DNA of 64,000 bases from Vibrio campbellii CAIM 519 = NBRC 15631 = ATCC 25920 (GTDB taxonomy: Bacteria > Pseudomonadota > Gammaproteobacteria > Enterobacterales > Vibrionaceae), in contig NZ_CP015863.1 in NCBI RefSeq assembly GCF_002163755.1, forward strand, positions 1,674,001 to 1,738,000. Reading direction: 5' to 3'. This document shows positions 15,451 to 23,216 of the stretch, piece after piece. The notes below the pieces were generated by a model, which saw nothing but the letters and a program-made list of their open reading frames with translations, had not been told where the DNA came from and did no database searches. Numbering within the stretch: position 1 is the stretch's first letter; the number at the start of each line of letters is the position of its first letter. The translations under genes and the position numbers were made by a program.

Positions 15451-16310
15451 TAGTCTAGCTCCACTTTCTTATTCAATAGTTTGCCTGCTCTGTAGTAAGC
15501 ATAAAGCATAACAGCCATTGCGAAGGTGAGGGCGATACTGGTCGCAGCACCAAATGGCCAGTCACGAGCGTTCAGTACTTGGCTCTTAATCACGTTACCA
15601 ATCAGTAGGTTCTTCGCGCCGCCTAGAAGGTCAGAGATGTAGAACATACCTAGTGCAGGTAGCAGAACCAACAAACAGCCACCGATAATGCCAGGCATTG
15701 TCAGAGGTAGAATCACTTTAGTAATGGTTTGGAACTTGTTCGCACCAAGGTCTTTTGCTGCCTCGATGTATGTGTTGTCTAGCTTCTCGATTGCCGAGTA
15801 AAGCGGCAAAATCATAAATGGAAGCAAGATGTACACAAGACCAATCATTACTGCTGTTTCGGTATACATTAAACGCATCGGCTTATCGATGATCTCCATT
15901 GCCATCAACGACTTGTTCAAAATGCCTTGAGTACCCAGAACAATCTTTAAGCCGTACGTACGGATAAGAGAGTTCGTCCAAAACGGTACAATCACCAAGA
16001 ACAACATGAACGGACGCCATTTTTCAGGCATTTTCGCGACGATGTAAGCAAATGGATAACCAATCACCAAACACAACAAGGTTGCGATGATCGCCATGTA
16101 GAAAGAGTGCATCAACACTTTTGCATACAGAGGATCGAGTAGGCGAAGGTAGTTGTTGAAAGTAAACGTTAATTCAATTAGGTTCGCTTCATCACGCGTC
16201 AAGAAACTCGTACCGATAATCATTATGTTTGGTACTAACACAAACAGTGTTAGCCAGCCAACGATTAGGGTAATGATCGCGTTCTGAAGATTAAGCTTCT
16301 TGCTTATCAT
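15450..16310 (-). CDS. potB: Spermidine/putrescine ABC transporter permease PotB
   Basis: 286 residues, six membrane spans, EAA loop 'YIEAAKDLGANKFQTITKVI' near ~182-202. It pairs with PotC. The start overlaps the end of potA by 20 nt, and the stop overlaps the potC start, both signs of a tightly coupled operon. Confidence 0.95.
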   Translation of the reverse strand: MISKKLNLQNAIITLIVGWLTLFVLVPNIMIIGTSFLTRDEANLIELTFTFNNYLRLLDPLYAKVLMHSFYMAIIATLLCLVIGYPFAYIVAKMPEKWRPFMLFLVIVPFWTNSLIRTYGLKIVLGTQGILNKSLMAMEIIDKPMRLMYTETAVMIGLVYILLPFMILPLYSAIEKLDNTYIEAAKDLGANKFQTITKVILPLTMPGIIGGCLLVLLPALGMFYISDLLGGAKNLLIGNVIKSQVLNARDWPFGAATSIALTFAMAVMLYAYYRAGKLLNKKVELD

Positions 16311-17424
16311 TTAGTACTACCTCCCAGCTCTCAACCCAAGTAATAGCGACTTTCTGGCCGAGGGAGTGGTCCACATCTGGATCATCTTCGTTAAAGAATT
16401 CGCTTACCATCACGCGCATGCCTGAATCCAACTGGATAACTGAATCAAGCGTCATACCTTTATAGGTTCGCTCTGTTACGTGACCTACGATGCCTTTTTC
16501 TTCAGACTCTTTGATCTCTTCGATGCGTAAGTCTTCTGGGCGAAGTAGTACTTGTAGTTTGTCACCGGGTTGTGCTTCTCGATCGTAGTAAACAACGGAT
16601 TCAACGCCTTCAATTTCTGCACGGATACGTTTCTCGTCGATACGCTCTAGCATGGTTGCGTTGAATACGTTGATCTCACCGATAAAGCGAGCAACAAATA
16701 GGTTCTTAGGTTCTTCGTAAATCTCACGTGGAGAGCCGTCTTGTTCGATAACACCATCGCGCATAACAATTATGCGGTCGGACATCGATAGGGCTTCTTC
16801 CTGATCGTGCGTAACGAAGATAAAGGTAATACCGAGTTGACGCTGAAGCTGTTTAAGCTCGATTTGCATTTGCTTACGTAGTTTGTAATCAAGTGCAGAC
16901 AGAGATTCATCTAGCAGCAGTACTTTTGGTTTGTTAACAACCGCACGTGCAATTGCGATACGTTGCTGCTGACCACCTGAAAGTTGGTGAGGCTTACGCT
17001 GTGCCATTTTTTCTAGGCGAACCATGCGTAGCGCATCCATAACTCGTGGCTCGATCTCTGCTGCAGGTGTTTTCTGCATGCGAAGACCAAATGCAACGTT
17101 TTCAAATACGGTCATATGAGGGAAGAGTGCATAACTCTGAAATACCGTGTTGACGTGTCTTTGCTCTGCAGGAACCTGTGTTACATCTTGGTCATCTAGT
17201 ACGATTTGACCGTTATCTGCTGTCTCAAAGCCCGCGATCATGCGTAAAACCGTTGTTTTACCACAACCAGAAGGACCAAGAATCGTCAGAAACTCACCAT
17301 GATTAACATCCAGATTTAAATTACCGATGATTTCCTTACCATCGAAACTTTTGCTAATACCAGATAGACGAACTACTGGCTTTCCTGCTTGCTGTTTAGC
17401 GTTCAACGTCTGTATTTCTCCCAC
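16291..17424 (-). CDS. potA: Spermidine/putrescine ABC transporter ATPase PotA
   Basis: 377 residues if started at GTG 17424 (GEIQTL...), which matches the length and N-terminus of known PotA proteins. The frame is open further up, with ATGs at 17484 and 17487, but those residues look unlike PotA. The ribosome site before the GTG is weak; a GGGAG just inside would suit a TTG at 17406, so the start is not settled. Walker A GPSGCGKTT, signature LSGGQQQR, Walker B LLLDESLSALD, and a C-terminal regulatory TOBE domain (~300-377). It energises polyamine import. Confidence 0.93.
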   Translation of the reverse strand: MGEIQTLNAKQQAGKPVVRLSGISKSFDGKEIIGNLNLDVNHGEFLTILGPSGCGKTTVLRMIAGFETADNGQIVLDDQDVTQVPAEQRHVNTVFQSYALFPHMTVFENVAFGLRMQKTPAAEIEPRVMDALRMVRLEKMAQRKPHQLSGGQQQRIAIARAVVNKPKVLLLDESLSALDYKLRKQMQIELKQLQRQLGITFIFVTHDQEEALSMSDRIIVMRDGVIEQDGSPREIYEEPKNLFVARFIGEINVFNATMLERIDEKRIRAEIEGVESVVYYDREAQPGDKLQVLLRPEDLRIEEIKESEEKGIVGHVTERTYKGMTLDSVIQLDSGMRVMVSEFFNEDDPDVDHSLGQKVAITWVESWEVVLNDKQEA

Positions 17425-17807
17425 GTTCAAGTTGGGGTGTATCCAATTGATGTGACATAAGTCATTCACTTTTGAGGCGCGCATCATAATCACCAAAATT
17501 GTGAAATCAAAGCATTTTCTTATCTTGAAACAGAAAAAATTTTGCAGGCAAAAGTAAACATTCCTTACCATACTGTTTTTATAGGGGTATTTGCATTTCC
17601 GTTATATATAGGTGAGGTATTGATTTCTTGTGCAAATGTTTTCAATTTCATGGATTTGCGAGTGGTTAATTATCGACCAAATAGCAAAGATTGCAAGTAT
17701 TGAAGCCGAGATCTGATTTTAGACTTGGCAAGATTTCTTTATAATGACGCCCTTATTAATTAACTGGTTTTCCAGAAAAAATTTGACAAGTTAGCCTTGG
17801 ATAAAAT
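17425..17807. other. Divergent intergenic region potA / membrane protein gene
   Basis: 383 bp, AT-rich. For the rightward gene there is a consensus -10 TATAAT at 17740-17745, but the matching -35 (TTTTAG) is poor. For potA a run of A/T-rich hexamers is present near 17570-17600, with no convincing pair. No operator palindrome was recognised. Confidence 0.45.
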
Positions 17808-18605
17808 ATGAACAACGATTTTGAGAAAGATTTCAACCTTGGAGGGAGTGTAGAGCGAGCTCTTTCTGGCAAGTATGAACTGAAGGCAGGTGCTGTTTTT
17901 AGTGAAGCTTGGCGCACTACCATTCAACAGTTTCTGTCCTTCTCACCAGCGATCATTCTATTGCTCTTCGTTCAGTTGGGCATTTTCTATATTGCTTTGC
18001 AGCTTCAATTGGGTGATCCCGCAGTCATTCTTGATGCAATTCAAACTCCAGAGTCTTTTACTGCTGACATCGTATCCGCTATTTATGTGGCCAACTTCAG
18101 TTACGAAGTGATCAGTGCACCGATTTACGCTGGCATTAGTCTAATGGCGATGAGTCACGTAGCAGGTCTTAAGACGAAAGTGCGCCATGTGGGCAAAGGT
18201 CTTCAGTTTACCGTTCCAGTGATTCTAGCTACGTTGTTTAGCTTGATGATGCAGGGCGTAGCAGGAATGATTTTCCCGTTGTTATCTCTGTACCTTTCTC
18301 TAGCATTTAGCCACTCTATCCTATTGATTTGTGAGAAAAGAGTGCCACCTATGCAGTCACTTCTTTTGTCACTTCGTGCCATCAACAAGAAGCTTTTTGT
18401 CGTCGCAGGGCTTTACTTAGGCGTGATGTTGATGTTTATTGTTGCTGCAATGTTCTACGGAATTGGCTTGATCTTCGTGCTGCCGTTCTTCTTCCATTTG
18501 AAGGGGATTCTGTACCGCGAAATGTTTGGGATTAAGTTGAAGATCGTAGCAACACAGCAAAATGATAACGATCACGATGGTAACTCTCAGGTGTTTGATG
18601 CCTAA
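17808..18605 (+). CDS. Polytopic membrane protein of unknown function
   Basis: 265 residues. After a ~30-residue soluble N-terminus there are about five to six hydrophobic segments (~45-65, ~90-115, ~140-165, ~165-180, ~200-235). The general look is that of the YciC/UPF0259 or DUF-type glycerophosphoryl-like membrane families, but I do not recognise a specific family. It overlaps the start of the Bax-like gene by 8 nt, so the pair is translationally coupled. The function is unknown. Confidence 0.8.
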   Translation: MNNDFEKDFNLGGSVERALSGKYELKAGAVFSEAWRTTIQQFLSFSPAIILLLFVQLGIFYIALQLQLGDPAVILDAIQTPESFTADIVSAIYVANFSYEVISAPIYAGISLMAMSHVAGLKTKVRHVGKGLQFTVPVILATLFSLMMQGVAGMIFPLLSLYLSLAFSHSILLICEKRVPPMQSLLLSLRAINKKLFVVAGLYLGVMLMFIVAAMFYGIGLIFVLPFFFHLKGILYREMFGIKLKIVATQQNDNDHDGNSQVFDA

Positions 18606-19434
18606 ATCTTTAAAGTCAATGAGTTTACGAGTGGCGGCTATCACAATAGCCGCCACTTTTGTTTCTGTTGGACCATATTTGCACTACGACCGCGTATATC
18701 GCAATACTGCTGATTCGCAAGCGGTGCATGGTCCTGTTAATCACTTGGATTTGTCGAACCTTCCTTATATTGGTGATATTCCTGATTTCAACTCGATTAA
18801 GGACACGAAAGATAAGAAGACCGCCTTCTTCGACTTTCTGCGCCCGAAAATTGCGTTAGAAAATCAACGTATCGAGAAAGAGCGCGCATTCTTAACGTCT
18901 CTGAAAATTGGAGAAGTTGGCTCTGAGCAGACGTCTTACGCTGAGCGTTTGGCCGTACTTTATTCCTATCCATTGAAGGATGATACAGTCACACAAGCTT
19001 GGTTGGATGAAATACTCAAGCGTGTCAACGTGTTGCCTGAGGCACTGGTCTTAACCCAAGCCGCCAATGAATCTGCGTGGGGAACCTCTCGTTTTGCCAC
19101 TCAAGCAAACAACTTGTTTGGTCAATGGTGTTATAAGAAGGGCTGCGGAATTGTACCTGCACATCGTGGGGCAGGAAAAACGCATGAAGTAGAAAAATTC
19201 GACTCGGTACAAAAGTCGGTGCACGGTTACTTTATGAATGTGAACCGCAACCGTGCTTATGCTGATTTACGCGATATTCGCGCTAATTTAGCAAAGAAAC
19301 ACAAGGATTTGTTATCTGTGGCGACGGCATCAGAGTTGACTCATGGCATGTTCGCGTATTCTGAGCGTGGCATCGCCTATGTTAATGACTTACGAGCTAT
19401 GATTCGTCACAATAACGCTTACTGGACACAATAG
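18598..19434 (+). CDS. bax: Bax-like glucosaminidase domain protein
   Basis: 278 residues from ATG 18598, which overlaps the stop of the previous gene. An N-terminal hydrophobic segment (~8-26) is a signal anchor. The glucosaminidase (FlgJ/Bax, GH73-like) domain covers ~140-270: VLTQAANESAWGTSRFA with the catalytic-type Glu, NNLFGQWCY, and the AYADLRDIRANL and LTHGMFAYSERG segments. It probably cuts peptidoglycan in the periplasm. An in-frame ATG at 18562 inside the previous gene is less likely. Confidence 0.85.
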   Translation: MPKSLKSMSLRVAAITIAATFVSVGPYLHYDRVYRNTADSQAVHGPVNHLDLSNLPYIGDIPDFNSIKDTKDKKTAFFDFLRPKIALENQRIEKERAFLTSLKIGEVGSEQTSYAERLAVLYSYPLKDDTVTQAWLDEILKRVNVLPEALVLTQAANESAWGTSRFATQANNLFGQWCYKKGCGIVPAHRGAGKTHEVEKFDSVQKSVHGYFMNVNRNRAYADLRDIRANLAKKHKDLLSVATASELTHGMFAYSERGIAYVNDLRAMIRHNNAYWTQ

Positions 19435-19451
19435 AAGAAATAACGGATCGG

Positions 19452-20114
19452 ATGAAGAAGTTAAGCCTAAGTTTACTAGGCAGTGCGGTACTGGTCTTAG
19501 CATCGCCTGCAACTCACGCGCAAGAATACATGTTTACGTATTCTAAGCTCTACACACAATTGAAGAACAATGCGAAAGAAGGGCATGACGACGTTAAAGT
19601 TGGTGTGTTCTTTGTCGACGCAGACACTAAGAAATTGTGTGAGATAGAAAAAGCATGGATGGAAAAGGAAGAGCACTACGAAGAGTTTGTGATTCCGGCT
19701 TCTAAAGAGCTTCCAATTCCGATCGACAAGAACTTAAAGTCAGCAAACCCACTGGTCTTCGTCCAAACGCCGAAAGACACACGATGTGATTACTCTTTAG
19801 TTGTGATGACCAAAGAGCCATTACAGGGTAATGTATCTTACGAGCAACTTACGCCTTTGATGCCCCAAATGCAGGTTTTGCTTGAAGATTTAGGTGGTAT
19901 GTTTGCAGGTTGGTTCACTCCAGAGGTTCAAGGCGTGACGATGGAATTTGCTGACGAGTTGAATAACACCATTACATTCTCCAATGGCACAGAAAAAGTC
20001 ATAGTGAATGGTAAAGTTCAAGTCGCACTGAGTGATATTGGTGAAGGAGGATATATGACGCTTCCTCAACCAACGACACGCGTTCTGCCTTATCTACCCA
20101 ACGCGAAAAAGTAA
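19452..20114 (+). CDS. Periplasmic protein, DUF2987-like
   Basis: 220 residues with a clear signal peptide (MKKLSLSLLGSAVLVLASPATHA-QE). It has two cysteines (~63 and ~114 of the precursor) that could form a disulfide. The pattern (FTYSKLYTQLKNNAKEGHDDVKVGVFFVD) fits what I recall of DUF2987, a family restricted to Vibrio and relatives. It follows the Bax-like gene by 17 nt and is followed by a terminator, so it closes a three-gene operon. The function is unknown. Confidence 0.65.
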   Translation: MKKLSLSLLGSAVLVLASPATHAQEYMFTYSKLYTQLKNNAKEGHDDVKVGVFFVDADTKKLCEIEKAWMEKEEHYEEFVIPASKELPIPIDKNLKSANPLVFVQTPKDTRCDYSLVVMTKEPLQGNVSYEQLTPLMPQMQVLLEDLGGMFAGWFTPEVQGVTMEFADELNNTITFSNGTEKVIVNGKVQVALSDIGEGGYMTLPQPTTRVLPYLPNAKK

Positions 20115-20130
20115 TCGTGATTTGATTTTG

Positions 20131-20157
20131 AAAGAGCTGCAATGGCGGCTCTTTTTT
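20131..20157 (+). terminator. Terminator after the DUF2987-like gene
   Basis: AAAGAGCTGC / GCGGCTCTTT stem with loop AATG and six T. Confidence 0.85.
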
Positions 20158-20312
20158 ATTTTTATTGCCCATCGCGCTGTTTTAGAGTGCATTTATTGAC
20201 GACTCGGTCACACAAACATTTAATCCTGCGTAAAAAGCTCGTATAATCCACGCCCCATAGAAACCCATGTTAGGAAGCCCTAGTCGATTTATCGGCGATG
20301 TGAGAGCCCGCA

Positions 20313-20585
20313 ATGAACCAAGTAGATACAAGAAAAGAAACCCTAGAATTCAACAAGCTTCAGAAACGCCTAAGAAGAAATGTTGGAAATGCCATTACTG
20401 ATTACAACATGATCGAAGAAGGCGATGTTGTAATGGCATGTATTAGTGGTGGTAAAGATTCATTTGCGATGCTTGATATCCTGTTGAATCTACAAAAGGC
20501 AGCACCAATCAAGTTTGAGGTGGTTGCGGTTAACCTTGACCAGAAGCAGCCAGGTTTCCCTGGCTGGAATGATGTCTTCTGGTAG
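20313..20585 (+). pseudogene. ttcA: tRNA 2-thiocytidine synthetase TtcA, truncated
   Basis: The first 83 codons are a normal TtcA N-terminus: NKLQKRLRRNVGNAITDYNM, the PP-loop ATP site SGGKDS (45-50) and VAVNLDQKQPGFP. At 20561 the match stops, and seven foreign codons (GWNDVFW) lead to a stop. Full TtcA has about 300 residues, so ~70% is missing, including the catalytic and cluster-binding cysteines. The foreign part is the antisense of uspE: both genes were cut by one deletion. The product should be inactive; TtcA makes s2C32 in several tRNAs. Confidence 0.9.
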
Positions 20586-21332
20586 GCCTTGTTCAACGAT
20601 AGTTTGCTCTTCATCCAAACCGTGTTTTTGGCGAAGTGCCTTCATTGCCGTTAAGTGGTGGCCACGAACGGCGTCTGTGTACGTCGTTGGGTCAAACTCA
20701 GGCAACTCAATCGTGATATTCGCCGGTGTAACCGGGTAAGCATTGACGAGATAAGGTTCTGCATCGAGACGACTGGTGATTTCTTTAAGGCGTTCGACCA
20801 TCGAATCGTTCAAATCAATATGGGTTGGATTCTCCGAACCAACATGAACAGACGCAAGAATCTTCGCATGTTCAGGCCAATCAGCGTTTTTAATTAAAAG
20901 TACTGGGATAGGGCACTTACGCAACAAATGCCAATCTGTAGGAGTGAAGATGACGGATTCTAGAACATCGTGCTTACGCGTTCCCTTAATAACGATGTCG
21001 TGACCGCCAGCAAAGACTTCAGCAATGGTCGCTTCATAAGGGCGATTATGCCAAACAACACAAACATCAAAGTCGAAGCTATCGTCTAAATACGGTTGGG
21101 CTATCTTACGCATCCATTGTTCACGTTGGTGGATAACACCGCGACGCATAGCATCTCTTTCATCGACCGACAGCATCGAGGTCATGTCATACGAAAAATC
21201 GTAGATTGACAGAAAGAAAGTGATTCGGCTTCTGGATACACTTTTTCGAGCTAGTTGAACCGCTCTTGCAAGTGCTGGCTGCTCATCGTTATTGATGTCA
21301 GCAACAACAAGGATCTTACTGTATATACTCAT
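20490..21332 (-). pseudogene. uspE: Universal stress protein UspE, C-terminally truncated
   Basis: From ATG 21332 (MSIYSKILVVAD) the protein follows UspE through both Usp domains (IYDFSYDMTSMLS, FTPTDWHLLRKCP, ELPEFDPTTYTDAVRGHHL, MKALRQKHGL) up to EQGLPEDIIP near codon 256. At ~20562-20564 it runs into antisense ttcA and ends after ~24 unrelated residues (RETWLLLVKVNRNH...). Intact UspE is ~315 residues; the missing part is the end of the second Usp domain, with its GxxGx(9)G(S/T) nucleotide loop. Activity is therefore doubtful. It is the gene downstream of fnr, as in other Vibrio and E. coli. Confidence 0.88.
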
Positions 21333-21471
21333 ATCTAAGCCCACTTATTATTGTAAAACCAAATTCCGAATATAAGGTAAATCAGTATATTGGAGTACAA
21401 AAGGTACATTTTTACTGTAGCTCAGTTTGAGGAAGAATTTGAGGACTTTCGAAGGGATTTTAGAAGAAATA

Positions 21472-21498
21472 TGATGTAGCTCATTTTCGAGCTACATC
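21472..21498 (-). terminator. Stem-loop after fnr
   Basis: TGATGTAGCTC / GAGCTACATCA, 11 bp with a 5-nt loop, 16 nt after the fnr stop. The T-run is broken (ATATTTCTTC), so termination may be partial and allow read-through to uspE. Confidence 0.55.
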
Positions 21499-21513
21499 AA
21501 TTGATAGGGTAAA

Positions 21514-22260
21514 TTAGTCTTTGCTAACGCCAGCAAGTTCCATCAATGCATCGTGATCTAAGATAGTGATGTACTTACCTTTTACGCTCAAAATCTCAGA
21601 TTTCTGGAAGCGGCCAAGTAGGCGACTGATGGTTTCAACAGTCAGGCCAAGGTAGTTACCGATGTCACCACGAGTCATGGTTAAACGGAACTCACGAGGG
21701 CTAAAACCACGTTGCGAGAAACGCGTTGATAGGTTGTAGAGGAAAGCAGCTAAACGTTCTTCCGCGTTCTTTTTAGAAAGCAGAAGGATCATTTCTTGGT
21801 CGCCTTTAATTTCGTTACTCATCAGACGCATGATCTGTTGACGAAGTTTAGGCATTTTTCCTGACAGGTCATCAAGGATTTCGTAAGGGATCTCACAAAC
21901 CATTGATGTTTCAAGTGCCTGAGCGAAACTTGGGTGTAGGTCACCCGTAATCGCGTCGAAACCTACAAGGTCACCTGCTAAATGAAACGCAGTGATTTGC
22001 TCATCGCCTTGTTCTGTAATTGTGTAGCTCTTGATCGTGCCAGAGCGGATAGCGTACAGAGATTTTAGTTCATCACCTGCTTTAAAAAGCTCTTGGCCTT
22101 TTTGGATTGGCTTTTTACGCTCGATGATTTGATCCAACTGATCTAGTTCAGACTCATTTAGAGTGAACGGAATACACAGTTGGCTAATGCTACAATCTTG
22201 GCAATGAATCGCGCAACCGCCTGATTGGATACGCTTTGTTGCAGGTTTTTCAGAAATCAT
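21514..22260 (-). CDS. fnr: Oxygen-sensing transcription regulator FNR
   Basis: 248 residues. The 4Fe-4S ligands are in the same positions as in E. coli FNR: Cys20, Cys23, Cys29 and Cys122. A cyclic-nucleotide-binding type fold is followed by the helix-turn-helix TRGDIGNYLGLTVETISRLLGRF (~196-218), whose ETxSR recognition residues fit an FNR box TTGAT-N4-ATCAA. It activates anaerobic and microaerobic genes. It lies beside the cbb3 oxidase genes and has an FNR box in its own promoter region. Confidence 0.97.
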   Translation of the reverse strand: MISEKPATKRIQSGGCAIHCQDCSISQLCIPFTLNESELDQLDQIIERKKPIQKGQELFKAGDELKSLYAIRSGTIKSYTITEQGDEQITAFHLAGDLVGFDAITGDLHPSFAQALETSMVCEIPYEILDDLSGKMPKLRQQIMRLMSNEIKGDQEMILLLSKKNAEERLAAFLYNLSTRFSQRGFSPREFRLTMTRGDIGNYLGLTVETISRLLGRFQKSEILSVKGKYITILDHDALMELAGVSKD

Positions 22261-22276
22261 AACAACCTTTCACTAT

Positions 22277-22290
22277 TTGATGTACATCAA
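22277..22290 (-). promoter_or_regulatory. FNR box upstream of fnr
   Basis: TTGATGTACATCAA is a perfect match to TTGAT-N4-ATCAA and lies 16-30 nt upstream of the fnr ATG. Its nearness to the start codon suggests repression of fnr by its own product. Confidence 0.8.
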
Positions 22291-22350
22291 TATTTTATCA
22301 CTGGTTACTTCTAAAGGATAGTAAAAAAATGACTGACATCGACTTTCATA

Positions 22351-23028
22351 CTATATGAAACCGAGCATTTTCATTGCTCCGACGGCAGTATATACGCCAT
22401 AGCTTATTAGAATTAATGCTGAGATATTTCTAAATATTAACGATTTTTGCAGGTTCTGAAAATGCCTTGCGCCATAGCCGACAGCGAGCATCGAAGGTAG
22501 AGTCCCCAGCCCAAATGCTAGCATGATTAATCCGCCATTCAAGGCACTGCCCGAAACGGTAGACCAAGTGAGCGCTGAGTAGACCAATCCGCATGGCAGC
22601 CAACCCCAAACAAAACCAAATGGAAATGCATGGGAGGGGTGCTTCAAGGGAAGTAGGCGTTTTCCTGCAGGGGAAATAAACTTCCAGATATACTGCCCGG
22701 CTTTTTCAACAACAAGCAGTCCTTGCCACCATTTAGCAATGTAGAGTGCAACTAAGATCATGAAAAGTGCAGCGACAAATCGAAGCCACGCAAGAGACTG
22801 GGTAAGGCCGCTAAACTCTGAAAGGCCTGATATCGCACCTCCAACCATTGCGCCAATTAAAGCGTAGCTTGCAAGTCTGCCAAAGTTATAGAAAAGAGGA
22901 ATAGAGGAAGAAAGTTTGTTGTTCGGTGCGCCCATGGAAAGGAGAGAGGCGATACCTCCACACATTCCCATGCAATGACCAGCCCCAACGAGGCCGATCA
23001 TAAATGCACCAATAAAGTCTGGGCTCAT
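22351..23028 (-). CDS. Sulfite exporter TauE/SafE-family (CcoS-associated) membrane protein
   Basis: 225 residues, about six membrane spans. An N-terminal GHCMGMCGG segment (~17-25) inside the first helix and the WLPCGLVY motif (~140-147) identify the 'HupE/UreJ-like' TauE/SafE subfamily that sits at the end of cbb3 maturation clusters. The Cys/Met pattern would suit a metal, perhaps copper. It starts 9 nt after ccoS. Its role in oxidase assembly is inferred from position. Confidence 0.8.
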   Translation of the reverse strand: MSPDFIGAFMIGLVGAGHCMGMCGGIASLLSMGAPNNKLSSSIPLFYNFGRLASYALIGAMVGGAISGLSEFSGLTQSLAWLRFVAALFMILVALYIAKWWQGLLVVEKAGQYIWKFISPAGKRLLPLKHPSHAFPFGFVWGWLPCGLVYSALTWSTVSGSALNGGLIMLAFGLGTLPSMLAVGYGARHFQNLQKSLIFRNISALILISYGVYTAVGAMKMLGFI

Positions 23029-23037
23029 AGAGAAACG

Positions 23038-23202
23038 CTATTGTTTTTTGTTGTTTGGTTTTTCGTCTTCATCAAGAAGAATGTTGTGTCCTTGTCGCTC
23101 TAGATCTTCAAACTGATCGCTACGAACAGCCCAAAGGAAGATAGCAACGGCAACACAGACCAATACAATGGCGATAGGGATTAATATGTATAGACTTTCC
23201 AT
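23038..23202 (-). CDS. ccoS: cbb3-type cytochrome oxidase maturation protein CcoS
   Basis: 54 residues: one membrane helix (~5-26: ILIPIAIVLVCVAVAIFLWA) followed by VRSDQFEDLERQG, the hallmark of CcoS, and a short charged tail. It lies between ccoI and the TauE-like gene, its usual place. CcoS is needed for cofactor insertion into cbb3 oxidase. Confidence 0.92.
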   Translation of the reverse strand: MESLYILIPIAIVLVCVAVAIFLWAVRSDQFEDLERQGHNILLDEDEKPNNKKQ

Positions 23203-23216
23203 GTTTGATCTCTCAC

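Noticed and set aside
17425..17571. N-terminal extension of PotA up to 17571
   Set aside because: The extra residues are unlike PotA and the length of 377 residues fits the family.
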